From Neoconidiobolus thromboides FSU 785 (taxonomy: Eukaryota > Entomophthoromycota > Entomophthoromycetes > Entomophthorales > Neoconidiobolaceae), in contig MU626316.1 in the NCBI GenBank assembly GCA_025603075.1, positions 1-64,000 on the forward strand: DNA of 64,000 bases. Direction: 5' to 3'. Positions 1 through 11,680 of this stretch are shown piece after piece; position 1 is the first letter of the stretch; each line of letters begins with the position of its first letter. A model generated the notes under the pieces. That model was not told the DNA's origin and did no database searches. It worked only from the letters and a program-made list of their open reading frames with translations. Both the position numbers and the translations under genes were made by a program.

Positions 1-360
1 ATCAATGATAATGGACGTATTATTAACATGGGCACTTCATTATTGGCTGTTACCACCCCATTCTATTCAGCTTATGCAGGCTCTAAATCTGCCTTAGAAC
101 ATTTTACTAGAGCCTTGGCAAAGGAATTAGGTCACAGAGGTGTTACTGTTAATACCGTAGCCCCAGGTCCTATTGATACTAGTTTTTTCCATGGACAGGA
201 GTCAAAAGAATCAGTTGAAATGTTTACAAATATGACACCAGCTAAAAGACTAGGACTTGTAGAAGATGTATTACCAGTAGTTGAGTTTTTAGTTTCTGAT
301 AAGGCTAAATGGGTCAATGCTCAAACTATTTTTGTTAATGGTGCTCTCATTACTCGCTAG
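1..360 (+). CDS. Short-chain dehydrogenase/reductase, C-terminal part (5' end outside window)
   Basis: The frame is open from the first base and ends at TAG (358-360), so about 119 residues of the C-terminal half are present. The active-site Tyr and Lys of classical SDRs are seen in SAYAGSKSALEHF, preceded by a conserved Ser in GRIINMGTSLL. After them come VNTVAPGPIDT and an ending of the WVNAQTIFVNGALITR kind, typical of FabG-like NAD(P)H-dependent reductases whose C-terminus packs into a tetramer. The cofactor-binding TGxxxGIG part lies upstream of the window. No intron is needed in the visible part. The substrate cannot be told. It belongs to another SDR class than the membrane-anchored SDRs at 51-58 kb. 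Confidence 0.85.
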   Translation: MNDNGRIINMGTSLLAVTTPFYSAYAGSKSALEHFTRALAKELGHRGVTVNTVAPGPIDTSFFHGQESKESVEMFTNMTPAKRLGLVEDVLPVVEFLVSDKAKWVNAQTIFVNGALITR

Positions 361-1153
361 GACTGATCGAAAAATAAAGCATTTATTATATCAATTTTTA
401 TTATCATTTGAGGTTTTATATTTTATAATCATAATTTAATATAAACATAAATAGTAAATTTTAAAACAATTTGAATTTAAATTCTTAATAAAGCAATTAA
501 TATGCTTAACAATTTATAAAATAAACTAGAATTATTAAAGTATATAAAAGAAAGTGCGATAGGTTTGAAGGTGTGAATCAGTCCAAAAACATACCTTTAA
601 ATCTGCGTTATTATAACATAAAGTCAGTTTAAGTTTTATTAAACAATATTATTACATAAACGTTTTTGATAGTCAAAAAGATTTGAAAAGTTATTTTAAA
701 AAATAAAGCTTTAATAAATAAAATAGCTTAGATAATTTATACTTCATATTTTAATACATTTTGTTAATTTAAATTCCATTGAACTATAATAATATTAATT
801 AATTTGAAAAAAACATTTAGTGTCTTTTTAGTATTCATCGTAGTTTTTTCTATTTTAATTATCTTTTATTCTATTTTTATTGACTCTACTTTTTGCTGTT
901 AAACTTTATCAAGTCAAACTAACAAGCTAGAGAAATGAACCAGTTTGATATTTTATAGAAGCCTGAAATTCTAATAATATCATTCCTTAGCATTCCAAAC
1001 CTACGATTAAACACATTGTTCAATAGAAACAATAGTGACAAAATATTGTGGCAATTAGCAAAAATTACTCTAGCCAATAAAAGCCAAAAGCTAACTTTTA
1101 ACAGGTGATAGACAAATAAAAGAGGAATAGAAAAGTAACCAAAAAAATAAAGT
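361..1153. other. Intergenic, AT-rich
   Basis: No coding frame, RNA gene or recognised repeat seen. It separates the SDR stop from the VAC7 start; its right end presumably carries the VAC7 promoter. Confidence 0.6.
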
Positions 1154-2680
1154 ATGAGTTATCCAAAAGCAATGTTAAGCCAACTTACAGATTTAGACGA
1201 TAGCGAACTTGATGAACAAGCAGGCGTATTTGGATATAGCAATAAAAGGGATGCACCGCCAAGTCCTAAATTATTTTTCAACCCAACATCGGTATTTTTA
1301 GACGTTCCGGATTATAGAGAAACTGTGTCACACTCCAAAAGATATACCCATCAACCAAGCACCCCAAACTTGTTTCAAGAAGAGAATACAGAGGAAGATC
1401 ATGAAAGGAAACAATATTTTTTGCAAAAGTCAGCACCTAAAGGATCTGAGAGAAGACTGTCTATTGAAACTATGGAGACTAAAAATAATAATGGAGATAA
1501 TTATGCAATGGTAAGCGGCAATGATTTTAAATTTTAAGTTTTAAATATTTTATTATTAGTATGAGAATAAAAATAAAAAGACAAACAAAAATAAAATGGA
1601 AAATAAAGCTATGAATTCGAATATATTATCAGTAAAGGGAAGTGACTCAGATTCTTATTTAGATAGTGATGAACAAGAGGAATATTTATATAATAAACCA
1701 ATCAAATACAAGTATAGTAATAATACAATAAAAAAGAAGAAAAACATAGAATTCCACCCAGAGTTAGAATACGATAAAAATTTATATTATGAACAAAACG
1801 CGTTTATATCACCAGACAAATCAACAAAAAAGAAAAAAAAAAATTACGGCAGTATAATAAAGGATCGTAAACTTAGTCAACATTTCCAATCGTTTACAGA
1901 CTCAGAAGATGAAACTTTTATACAAATTTGGAATAAAAATAATAATTTTAAAAGAAGAAAGAGAATGATGAGTGACATCTCTCTATTTAGTATTTTAGTA
2001 TTGATCTCCATCTGTTCCTTTTTTATGGCCATTTATTCTATGTCTACCCTCCCTCTAGTTGATGTTGCCATTGTAAATATTAAAAGCGTTTTAGCAGCAG
2101 AGAATAGTTTGACTTTTTATATCCATGTTAGAGGGGCTAACTGGAACCTTTGGTCTATAAGTGTTCAACAATGTACACTGGGTATTTATGTTACCCCTAA
2201 AGGAAATCATACTCTGGATCCACAAGGTAATTATTACTAATGGTAACAAAATTTGGCCTTTAACCCCTTTATTTTAGATAATCCATCTGTTATTTATTTA
2301 GGAGACGTTCATCATGTTGATGAACCTTTAGTTTATCCAGGGTATTATTTCTGGCAAAAGAGAGGGGTACCAGTTACTTTATCCACCACTGTTCGTCTAC
2401 TTGACCCTGGTAAGTTTGGTGATGACCTGAATAAAACAATAGCATGGTAAGATTAATTGATATATTTTAAATATAAACGAATAAATATGATTTTTCTAGG
2501 GCTGATATTATTAAAGATCCTTTTGATTTAACAGTACGTGGTTCTTTTAGTTATGAGTTGTTATATCAAAAAGAGTTGGCTAGGGTATGTGCTATTCAGG
2601 CTGTTGATCCAACTAAAAATGGAAAAGATACTACTCAGCTTAGTCCTACTATATCTTGCATTGATGATGATGATCCTTAA
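1154..2680 (+). CDS. VAC7: Vac7-like protein, activator of the PI3P 5-kinase Fab1
   Basis: Proposed exons 1154-1510, 1560-2226, 2278-2446, 2500-2680 (457 aa), all GT-AG introns of 49-53 nt that keep frame. The N-terminal ~250 residues are polar, with acidic Asp/Ser stretches and Lys runs, and look disordered. One membrane segment follows at about residues 258-281 (LFSILVLISICSFFMAIYSM). Next comes the conserved LEA2-like lumenal domain with VDVAIVNIKSVLAAENSLTF, then a YLGDVHHVDEPLVYPG segment and an RLLDPG motif. This order matches fungal Vac7, which sits in the vacuole membrane with Fab1, Vac14 and Fig4 and promotes PI(3,5)P2 synthesis. The first exon has no recognisable domain; it is joined because splicing at 1511/1559 runs in frame into the next exon. 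It is much shorter than the yeast protein, as is usual outside yeasts. Confidence 0.8.
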
Positions 2681-2890
2681 TTTATTTTAATTTATTTTTC
2701 ATCACAATACAACTTTTATTTACTTTTGTTTTTTTATAATAAAATAAATACAAACTATTAAATTAATTTATTGTTTTAATCAAAGGCTTTTTACTATATA
2801 AGGAAATATAAAAGCCAAAGATAATTATGCACAAACCATTAAAAAGTGATCGAAAATTTCAAAAAATTACTCCTTTTAAAATAATTAAAG

Positions 2891-5058
2891 ATGAGTAGTC
2901 AATTAACATTAGATGGCGAAACCATAACCCAAGCAGAGAATTTTAAGGATACTGCTAATAAATACTTTTCTGGTAATTATATAATAAAATAATATGGAAA
3001 AATAAAATAAAATATTAAAATTCTATATAAAGAAAAGAAGTATACACTATCAATAGAAAACTATACAAAAGCTATTGAGTTAAATCCATCGGTCCCTAGC
3101 TACTATACCAATAGAGCTTTTGCTCATATCAAATTGGAAGCTTATGGTGCCGCTATTTCTGACTCTGAAGCTGCTATTGCTTTGGATAAAAGTTTTGTCA
3201 AAGTATGATAGTAGTAGTGTAAAAAGTAGAGATGATTAATTTAATTTATTAGGGCTATTATAGAAGAGGAATAGCCAATATGGCGTTAGCAAAGTTTAGC
3301 GAAAGCTTGAAGGATTTCAGAATGGTAAAAATAATTATATATAGTTATGTGAAGAATGATAGTAACAATTAAATTAAGGTAGCTAAACTTCGACCAAAAG
3401 ACGCAGATGCTATTAGTAAGTTAAAGGAGTGTGAAAAAATCGTTCGTAGAGAAAAATTCGAACAAGCCATCCAAGTAATTTAAATCTATTACACATTTAA
3501 TTGTATTCTTATGATATATCTTAGTCAGAAAACTCAACTAAAAGCATCTCTGAGGCAATCGATCTTGATTCAATGAGTAACAATAATATATAAAATAACA
3601 TAAAAAGATTTTACACAAACTTTCTAATAGCTATTGAGGATAATTATGATGGCTATAAGTTACAAGACGATGAGTTTAATCAAGAGTTTATTGACGATTT
3701 AATAGAAAGGTTTAAAAACCAAAAGAAAATTCATAGAAAATATGCCTATAAGGTAAATTGCATACTAATACATTCCTAAACACTGAGCTTTCGTTATTAT
3801 TAGATTTTACTTAAATGTAAAGAAATGTTCACTGCTTTACCAACTTTAGTTGATATTGATATACCTGAAGGTACTAAATTAACAGTATGTGGCGATACTC
3901 ATGGTAATACATTGCTTTGTAATAATAGTATAATTATAGCTAATAACTATCATGACAAATAGGGCAATACTATGATTTATTAAACATCTTTAAATTGAAT
4001 GGATTACCAAGTGATAAAAACATGTATTTGTTTAATGGTGATTTTGTTGATAGAGGTTCCTTTTCAGTAGAAGTGATACTGACTTTATTAGCATATAAAG
4101 TGACATATCCCAACTCGATCTATCTTAACCGTGGTAATCATGAAACTGATAATATGAACAAAGTCTATGGCTTTGAAGGTGAAGTTAAAGCAAAATATCC
4201 TTTTTTATTATTATTACTATTATATTTATTATATTTGAAATTTTATTCTTAACTTTTATGTTTACATTTTCAGATTTAATGTTCCAACTGTTCTCTGAGA
4301 TATTTAATGGACTTCCATTAGCCCATTTAATTAAAAATAAGGTTTTAGTTGTCCATGGTGGCTTGTTTTCTAAAGATGATGTTACCTTAGATGATATAAG
4401 AAAAATCAATCGTTTCTCTCAACCTCCTAATGAAGGTAATTTACTTAATCCTTAATCTTTTTATATTAGTGTTAATTTATTATTTAGGTTTAATGTGTGA
4501 GTTATTATGGTCTGATCCTCAACCACAAGTAAGTTTGTTTGTATTAGTACCATTAATATTTATTAATATGATTTTATATAGAATGGTAGATCACCTTCTA
4601 AACGTGGTATTGGTATTCAATTCGGTCCTGATGTTACACATAAATTCTTAAAACAAAACAACCTTGGTAAACTAAGTTTAAATTGTATTTAACCATATTT
4701 AATAACGTTGATTAAATAGATCTTTTGATTCGTTCTCACGAAGTCAAAGATTCAGGATATGTAATTGAGCACGATGGTAAATGTATTACTGTGTTTTCGG
4801 CACCAAACTATTGGTAAGAAATAATTATTATAAAACCCAAACATATTGATGATGATTATTGTTAGCGATTCGGTGGGTAATGAAGGGGCTTATATTCATA
4901 TAGATAGCGAATTAAATGTAAAATATAATAAATTTAACGCAGTGGTAAGTTTTACAGTCATTGAGTAAAGTAAAGATATATTAAACAAATTTTATTAGCC
5001 ACATCCTAATATTCGCGCTATGGCTTATGCTAACCAGTTTGGAGCAGGTTACTTTTAA
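2891..5058 (+). CDS. PPT1: Serine/threonine protein phosphatase 5 (TPR + PP2A-like domain)
   Basis: Fourteen exons: 2891-2972, 3033-3202, 3253-3324, 3379-3474, 3525-3576, 3631-3752, 3804-3903, 3963-4194, 4266-4435, 4488-4528, 4582-4666, 4720-4813, 4866-4944, 4999-5058; 484 aa, close to animal PPP5 (about 500). Three TPR repeats fill roughly residues 12-130 ([27 protein letters not shown]); in the family they bind the C-terminus of Hsp90. The linker has the family block [14 protein letters not shown]. The catalytic domain shows GDTHG (228-232), GDFVDRG (257-263), RGNHE (288-292), [23 protein letters not shown] and FSAPNYC, so all metal- and phosphate-binding motifs are intact. Thirteen introns were resolved. 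Twelve are GT-AG; the eighth (4195-4265) is AT-AC with U12-type signals and is listed separately. The protein dephosphorylates Hsp90/Cdc37 clients in the family. Confidence 0.93.
4195..4265 (+). other. AT-AC (U12-type) intron inside the PPP5 gene
   Basis: No GT donor exists near where the phosphatase homology breaks. The sequence there is ATATCCTTT, identical to the minor-spliceosome AT-AC donor consensus. TTCTTAAC at 4246-4253 matches the U12 branch-site consensus, and AC at 4264-4265 lies 13 nt after the presumed branch A, the normal spacing. Removing 71 nt joins GEVKAK to [11 protein letters not shown] with no gap or insertion against the family's GEVKAKYTAQMYELFSE. Phase 2, splitting a Lys codon. 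Confidence 0.9.
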
Positions 5059-5233
5059 AAGTAATATTGCTTTTTTCTAGATTATTTCTTTACAAAATAA
5101 TAAAAATGAAGATTGTAATTTTGATATTGTATATTTTAATGCTAACAAATATACCTTTTTTACTTATCCATCATATTATCATTCATTTTGATAAAACATT
5201 TATATACTCTTTGATCAAAATTCTATATTTCAG

Positions 5234-5340
5234 TATTTGGGGATATGTTTTTTTATTTAAGAATTTTACTACAATCTTTCCACTCAAATAGCGCTTAAAA
5301 AATGGAAAAATAATGAAACTAAAAAAAACAGCCCCATTTA
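5234..5340 (+). mobile_element. MITE copy 1 (~105 bp family)
   Basis: Has the family signature of a GGGGATAT-type left end, an internal ATCTTTCCACTCAAATAGCGCTT block and a CAGCCCCAT right end. It lies between the PPP5 stop and the next start. Consensus is described under copy 15. Confidence 0.75.
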
Positions 5341-5425
5341 TTAAATATGATAAAATTTGCAATAACCAATTACCAATTAAACTCAAGAATCGATTCTTTT
5401 TCATACTTTTTTAAACCAAGAAAGA

Positions 5426-5866
5426 ATGTCTAAAGTATCGAAAATAACTAAAGTAGTCCCATTAAAGAACGAAGTCTTAATAAAATACTTATTAAGTAGA
5501 GAAAACCCAATAACCACAAAAGAGATATTCAGCAAATATGAATCCGAACACTCAGAACTTCGCTCGGTTCATAATTTAAAGCATAACATATTGACTCCAT
5601 TATGGCGTAAAGGAGATTTGGTAAAGAAAGTTGATAAAGATATGATCAATCCTTTGACTAAAAAAGCAACTTGGCTCTGGGCTTTAAGAGATGACTTAAA
5701 AGAGGTTTATGAAAAAGAAACAAAAGAAACTTTAAAGGATTTCGAATACAAACCAGAGGATAAAATTAAGAAGCATAACTGGGTACCATTGCTTGGACGT
5801 ACGGGGCCATATTCAAACTTTTCAAAGGAAGGATCATTTGAGGATTTTAAATTTCAAAAGCAATAG
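5426..5866 (+). CDS. Unidentified 146-aa basic protein, possible winged-helix fold
   Basis: Single-exon frame with a clear ATG and TAG stop and codon use like its neighbours. The protein is charged and Lys-rich. Residues about 15-90 (KNEVLIKYLLSRENPITTKE followed by LTPLWRKGDLVKKVDKD and a WLWAL strand) have the helix-helix-helix-wing rhythm of a winged-helix domain. The tail has WVPLLGRTGPYSNF, aromatic and Gly-rich. The basic composition and small size would suit a mitochondrial ribosomal or nucleic-acid-binding protein, but I recognise no named family and see no clear targeting presequence. Gene status is likely because a 440-bp open frame is rare in such AT-rich DNA. Confidence 0.65.
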   Translation: MSKVSKITKVVPLKNEVLIKYLLSRENPITTKEIFSKYESEHSELRSVHNLKHNILTPLWRKGDLVKKVDKDMINPLTKKATWLWALRDDLKEVYEKETKETLKDFEYKPEDKIKKHNWVPLLGRTGPYSNFSKEGSFEDFKFQKQ

Positions 5867-6047
5867 GTGGATAGAATAAAGATTAGATTTATAAAGCTAT
5901 TTTGTTATTTTATGTATTTATATTTATATTATTTTTGATAAAATTAAACTATAAAATTAAACACCAAATCTAACCAAATCTATTCTTTTTGGAAGAGAAT
6001 GTCAATTTTAAAATCTTGTGAAAATAAAATGACACAATATTTATTAA

Positions 6048-6706
6048 ATGGGAAAAAAATATAAATGTTTTTTAAAGAATATGAGTGGTAATTTTCGAGC
6101 GTTTGGGGAAGGAAGTCGTTTAAGTTCAAGAGAACAGACATTGGACGAAAGATATGGAGAACCAGAAAACTTTTTGGAAATTGAAGTAAAGAACCCAATG
6201 ACCCATGGTATAAAAATTATAAATTATAAAGCTATAAGAAATTAATAATAAATTAGGTTTTGGTCGTAAAATGTATACGGATTATGAAATTGTTGTTACA
6301 GTAAGTTATTATGTTTAAAAATTATTGTTTTTTTTTTAGTTATTTTTATTCTTATTGTAGACCAACATACCAGCTTTTAAACTAAGAGAAAGTGTAGTAC
6401 GTCGCAGATATAGTGATTTTGAATGGTTTAGAGACTATTTAGAAAGAGAGACTAGTCGAGTTAACATTCCTTCTTTACCAGGTAAAGTGTTTACTAATCG
6501 ATTTGAGCCTGATGTTATTGAAGCTCGTCGATTAGGGTTAGAACGGTTTATTCAAATGTAAATTTAATTTTGGTTTTTTCTATATTTAATATATTTACAA
6601 AATTAATTTTAATAGTGTTGCTGGTCATCCTTTACTCCAAACTGGATCTAAAGTACTTTCAGCTTTTATCCAAGACCCTAATTTCTCTAAGGATAATTAT
6701 AATTAA
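6048..6706 (+). CDS. SNX3: Sorting nexin 3 (PX-domain protein)
   Basis: Exons 6048-6207, 6257-6300, 6361-6557, 6616-6706; 163 aa. Almost the whole protein is one PX domain: [38 protein letters not shown] (its basic residues bind PI3P), PSLPGK, and the C-terminal helix [20 protein letters not shown]. Size and motif order match SNX3/Grd19, the endosomal PI3P-binding adaptor that works with retromer to recycle cargo. The length allows no BAR domain. Two starts are possible: ATG 6048 adds an 11-residue basic leader, while ATG 6081 gives 152 aa starting [11 protein letters not shown]; the second may be the real one. Introns are 49-60 nt, GT-AG. Confidence 0.9.
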
Positions 6707-8141
6707 ATTTTTTCATGTTATATTTAAATGAAAAAAATAGGATTCTGGTTTATTATTGTTCTTGTTTGATTTGTGGCATTTTTTTTTCTTATATCACCCT
6801 ATTTAAGTCATTGTTTCGTAAATATCACGCATTTGTTTATATAGTATGAGTTTATACTAAAGCAAAACGACCTTTAAATTTATTTACATGTATAGTTTAA
6901 ATACAAAATATAATATTTTTTGAAAGCAGTATTTATTTTTAAATTGTATCTTTGTATTACAATATATTGATGAATAGTTTGAGTCTGTTTTAATTGTTTA
7001 ATTTTTTGCTAACATTTTAACAAAACATAAAATAATATAAATTGACTTTATTTTGTACATCACTATATATTTTATTAATAATAGTTTTATTTCTTTACTA
7101 TTATAGGTTATAAGCCAAAAAAATGTTTTTGTTTAATATATTAGTGCTAGTTTCAGATAATCAATAGCTTACTTATAAGACTAAGGTTTGGTTATAAATC
7201 TCGTCTATTAAATTTATCATTAAATAAAGACATAATATACTAATATCATCATAACTATATTTTTTATTCTCTTTTTATTTTCATTATTTATATTCTTATA
7301 ATCACTCTATATATTGTATTTAAGTCACTAATCTAAAGTATAATTTAGAATCTAAGTATCAAATTTGTGTAACTTTAACTAATGTCGATAGTAGGGAAAA
7401 TATTATATACAGTACTAAGGGTACTGTTTTTGATTTATACCAGTATTCATTACATAATAGCTGTTCTATATTTTTCGACTTAAATGGCTTTCATATTTAT
7501 TTCTGCTTTTAGTATAGCCCTTTATAGAAGCAAAACTATAAACCCTTCATTAGTTTAATATTAAGGCAGTTTCAAAAAACTTTTGATGATATAAAATCAT
7601 TATGAGATACGCTTTATAGTATACTATTAATATTAATCAACAAGCATATACAAAAACTGTAAATTTAAATAAAAACTTAAAATTGAATTTAATTGGTTAT
7701 TTCATAAACTTAGTAACAAAATAAGCGTACGAATAGACAAATTAGGAAATTTTAGTAAAAAAAGAACTTATTGACTTACCCTAAAGAAATAGGCATCCTC
7801 TTTCAAAATCAACGCATAATCTATCGTTGACCTCTCTTCAACCCAGTGTAAGTATTTAGTACCTATTTGAAATAAAAATTTGGAGGACATATATAAAGGA
7901 TACAAACAACAAAAGAACAAAGAGTGAATACATAGTAAAAGAGAAGCGAATAGTATAAATATTATATTACAATTAGGAAAATTGAGAAAATACATCCATC
8001 AAATATTACAAAAAACATAGTCAATATTATAAAAAAAATGAAATAAAATAAACCAGCAGAACCCAACTGAAGATTTTGAAATTAACAAGACAATGGAATC
8101 TAAATTAAGTTTTATAGAATTTAAACCAAGAATAATTTAAA
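6707..8141. other. Intergenic, AT-rich
   Basis: No complete gene. One exon-like piece on the minus strand (7780-7862) is listed separately. The 3' part presumably holds the uL2 promoter. No repeat of the MITE family found here. Confidence 0.55.
7780..7862 (-). pseudogene. Isolated exon-like fragment
   Basis: On the minus strand an open 83-nt stretch is flanked by a good acceptor (TTTCAAATAG) and a strong donor (GTAAGT). It encodes YLHWVEERSTIDYALILKED, a protein-like composition unlike the surrounding AT-rich noise. No partner exon is seen on either side, so it is either a relic or chance. The W-x-x-[KR]-x-x-x-DYA pattern vaguely recalls some glycosyltransferases; this is a guess. Confidence 0.25.
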
Positions 8142-8955
8142 ATGGGTCGTGTCATTCGTGCTCAAAGAAAAGGTGCTGGTGGTATTTTCAAATCCCACAA
8201 CAAAAACCGTAAAGGTGCCGCCAAGATCCGTACCCTTGATTACGCTGAACGTAACGGTTATATCCGTGGTATTGTAAAGGAAATTATTCACGATCCTGGA
8301 CGTGGTGCTCCATTAGCTAAGGTCCAATTCCGTGACCCATACAGGTAAATATAATATACATATATTTTATACATAAATTTACTCGAAAAAAAGATACAAG
8401 ACTCGTACTGAAACTTTCCTTGCCACTGAAGGTATGTACTCTGGACAATTCGTATACTGCGGTAAGAAAGCTTCCTTAGCCGTCGGTAACGTACTCCCTC
8501 TCTCCAGCATGCCAGAAGGTACCATTGTCTGCAATGTTGAAGAAAAAGTTGGAGATCGTGGAGCACTCGCTCGTACCTCCGGTGCTTATGCTACCATTAT
8601 TGGACACAACGCTGATGACGGTAAAACCCGTATTAAGCTTCCTTCCGGTGCTAAGAAAGTTATTCTTTCAAGATCCCGTGCTACTGTTGGTATTATAGCT
8701 GGTGGAGGTCGTATCGATAAACCTCTCCTTAAAGCCGGTCGTGCTTATCATAAATATCGTGTTAAACGTAACAGCTGGCCAAAGACTCGTGGTGTTGCTA
8801 TGAACCCTGTAGAACATCCTCATGGTGGTGGTAATCATCAACATATTGGTCACGCTTCAACTGTTGCTCGTGATTCCTCAGCCGGTCAAAAAGTTGGTCT
8901 TATTGCCGCTCGTCGTACTGGTCTTATCCGTGGTTCCAAGAAGACCAAGGAGTAA
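8142..8955 (+). CDS. RPL2: Cytosolic large-subunit ribosomal protein uL2 (L8/L2)
   Basis: Exons 8142-8344 and 8394-8955 around one 49-nt intron; 254 aa, the usual eukaryotic length. Starts [19 protein letters not shown] and shows the family blocks [55 protein letters not shown] and [16 protein letters not shown] near the peptidyl-transferase centre. The His-rich loop is complete. uL2 is needed for subunit joining and tRNA placement. Codon choice is strongly biased toward C-ending and CGT codons, unlike most genes here, as expected for a very highly expressed gene. It converges on eL6, 1.07 kb away. Confidence 0.97.
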
Positions 8956-10028
8956 AATATTTCATATATTTGCTATTATAAAAGGGATAAAAGATATACT
9001 AATTATTAGATTCAAAGTATTTTAGATTACTATATCTTTGACTTTATTTCCAATATATTTCTATTTAAATGACAGTTTTAATGTTTAAATAGTGTTTTGA
9101 TAGTATATTTTATTGTATTTCAGTTTCCAATGTTAAGTAATATTTCAGTTTAATTTTAATATAGATGGCACTTTTTATATAATATTTTAGTCTACGTGTA
9201 AAGTTAATTGATATTAAATAAAATTTAACATTTGCCATAAATTTAACAATATGCTAGATGTTAATACTAATTTGCCATCTATGTAGTATATTTATTTGTG
9301 TCTTAAACAATACTTGAATGTTTCAAAATTATTTTAAAAAAACAGGGATAGAGTAATAACTGGAACATAACTATTTATTTAAGCTTTTCACTGTTTAAGA
9401 TCTAATGAAGAGTTATATTTAATATTAAATAGCATATGGAGATATCTTTTTTGTTTAATAATGCTATTAATAATCTTTCTGCTCAAATAGTGCTTGAAAA
9501 ATGGAAAAACTGACGAAATCAAAAAACATCACTATATTATCATCTAATCGGCATCTATGCGATACGCTATTTCTACTTAGGTTAAATATGATATTCAATA
9601 TTTCAAAGCTATTTAAATGAATTGGAATTAGGACTTAGCTATTTATTAAAAGGTAGTTTTGCTATTTAAGTTAGCTCAGTACACTAAAATTGATCCATGC
9701 AACCTGATATCTTCCATCAAAGTTTCATATTGCTCCTCTATATTAGCAAATTTGAAATAAAGTGATCCAGTGTCTTGATTCAGTAGATATCAATTATTTT
9801 TTCCAGTGCTATATTTAGTCCTTTGTTTACTATATGTTAGCTTAATAAAATTGATAACTATATTCCAAATATTTATTACATTATTGTTGTAATGACTAAA
9901 AGTATTAATATTATATTTATATTAACTTACTTCTAAAAAATGGCTTGTTAAATCAATTATTGTATTATATATCTATTATGGTTAGGATTTCTCCGCTTTT
10001 AATTTATTTTTTAACCCAAAGTATTAAA
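8956..10028. other. Intergenic between convergent ribosomal protein genes
   Basis: AT-rich spacer with the 3' ends of uL2 and eL6 and one degenerate MITE (9434-9537). No other coding frame supported. Confidence 0.6.
9434..9537 (+). mobile_element. MITE copy 2, degenerate
   Basis: ATATGGAGAT left end, TAATCTTTCTGCTCAAATAG core and AAAACATCACTATAT right end are recognisable; several substitutions against the consensus suggest an old copy. Confidence 0.7.
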
Positions 10029-10629
10029 TTAAAATTTAAGGGCATGAGGGAATTGACCTTTGCTAAGAGCGAACTTAGAACCAAGATAAGAAACGAAGTG
10101 AGCTTCTTTCTTGATTAATGGAAGAAGTACGCTATCAATGGATTTTTGATCAGCTTTACGTTCTTCTGGGAGGGCAAGAGTCTAATAATTGTTTAGTTTT
10201 AAATAATTCTATTATGATGTTTATCTAACCTTCTTAGTTTTAGCATCACCAAAGAATTCTTTTTCTGAAACTTTGTTTGAGTTCTTTTCAACCTTTCTGG
10301 TGAAATAGGCATCATCAATGTGTTCAGGAAGCTAATAATTAATCATTAAATTTAAATTAATTTTGATTTAAAATACATACTTGAACACCAGAAACATCTA
10401 CTTTAGCAGAGGTGGCAATAACGTAAGCGTGGTTGACACGACGGAGAGGAACTCCATTTACTTTATATGGACCAGTAACTAAAAGGAGACCGCTCTTAAG
10501 TTGCTTAAGGAAAACAACGCGCTTTCCTTTATGGACACCAGCAAGAAGGATGAGAACAGTTCCAGGGGTGATGCTGGAACGAATGTTGTAAGTTCTGTAC
10601 TTTTTGGTTTGGGTTTGAGTAGAGGCCAT
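10029..10629 (-). CDS. RPL6: Cytosolic large-subunit ribosomal protein eL6
   Basis: Minus-strand exons 10629-10381, 10331-10230, 10181-10029; 167 aa, similar to fungal L6 (about 176). Begins [19 protein letters not shown] and has the SH3-like KOW segment [20 protein letters not shown] and [20 protein letters not shown], then [20 protein letters not shown]. The C-terminal exon has the family's short charged helices around [19 protein letters not shown]. Two introns of 48-49 nt, one with donor GTTAGA. High-expression codon bias like uL2. Its start is followed upstream by an A-rich leader. Confidence 0.95.
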
Positions 10630-11680
10630 TTCAACTTATACTGACTAATAATAAATTTATAAGTTATTCATTCATTTTTTATACACTTTTTGATATGCTA
10701 TGTTTGATATTAGTTGATTTTGTGGTATTGGTTTTTAAAATTGATTTAATTTCGGATGGATGCATTTCCATTTCTTCTGATTCTTCTTTATTATTTCCTA
10801 TCCTCTTTAGTTCCAATTTCGTCTCATATCACATCTATTCTTCCCTTAATTAACTAAAATTACATAGATACCTACCTTTCGTTAGATATTAAGTACTGGT
10901 AACCAAGTAGTGGTTTATAAAAGAGGGAGCTATTTCTTTCATACTATTGATTAGCTTATGGTGAACACTCTTTACCCACTAGTATAGTACAATTAATTTA
11001 CTGATTTAAATTTCCTATCAATGATTGGTTGAATTTCTTATTTTGAATCAATCAGCTATTAGATTAGTATATAAATAGAGCTCAATTTTTTTTAATAACG
11101 GTAGATGTATTTATCTGCAACAGTAGGAGATTCCATAGTGAAAATACTCATATTTTATATAAAACAAATTCTGATTAAAAATACTTTTTTTATGTTTGAT
11201 AACCAAGCAATAAAAATTACCGCTGCAACAAATAACTTTTGAATTTTTCTAAAGAAAGTAATATATGAGCAACTATAGATGAGAGAATTAGTAACCTTTA
11301 TAAATTAGAACATTTAAAAAGCTTTTAAAATACTTTGTTTGAAAAAAGTGAATATACTCTTAAAAATAAATGGTGCTTTAAAATGTTATAAACCGTTGAA
11401 CATACTTTTATAAATACATATATTAAAATTTGGGATGTTTTGAAATTATATAAGCAAAAAGTGCTACTAGTCAATAAAGGTCTTAATGTAACATAAGAAT
11501 TTAATTCAAAATGCCAGTCCAATTTAAGTTTTATCAAATATGTTATTAGAAAAGATATTTAAATCAATAAGTCCAAAATAACTATTTGACTTGCGCTTTT
11601 TAAGTAAGTACTTGTTTAAAATTACCAGTAGAGTTATCAAGTACGACTTGACCATTTCAGCTTACAATTAAAATAAAGAC
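10630..11680. other. Intergenic, AT-rich
   Basis: Upstream region of eL6; no supported coding frame, RNA or repeat. Confidence 0.55.

Noticed and set aside
4195-4252. PPP5 exon running on into [17 protein letters not shown]
   Set aside because: This is read-through into the AT-AC intron; the Leu run comes from TTA repeats and splicing at AT-AC restores the family sequence.
8288-9025. Antisense and overlapping frames across uL2
   Set aside because: Shadows caused by the strong codon bias of the ribosomal protein gene.
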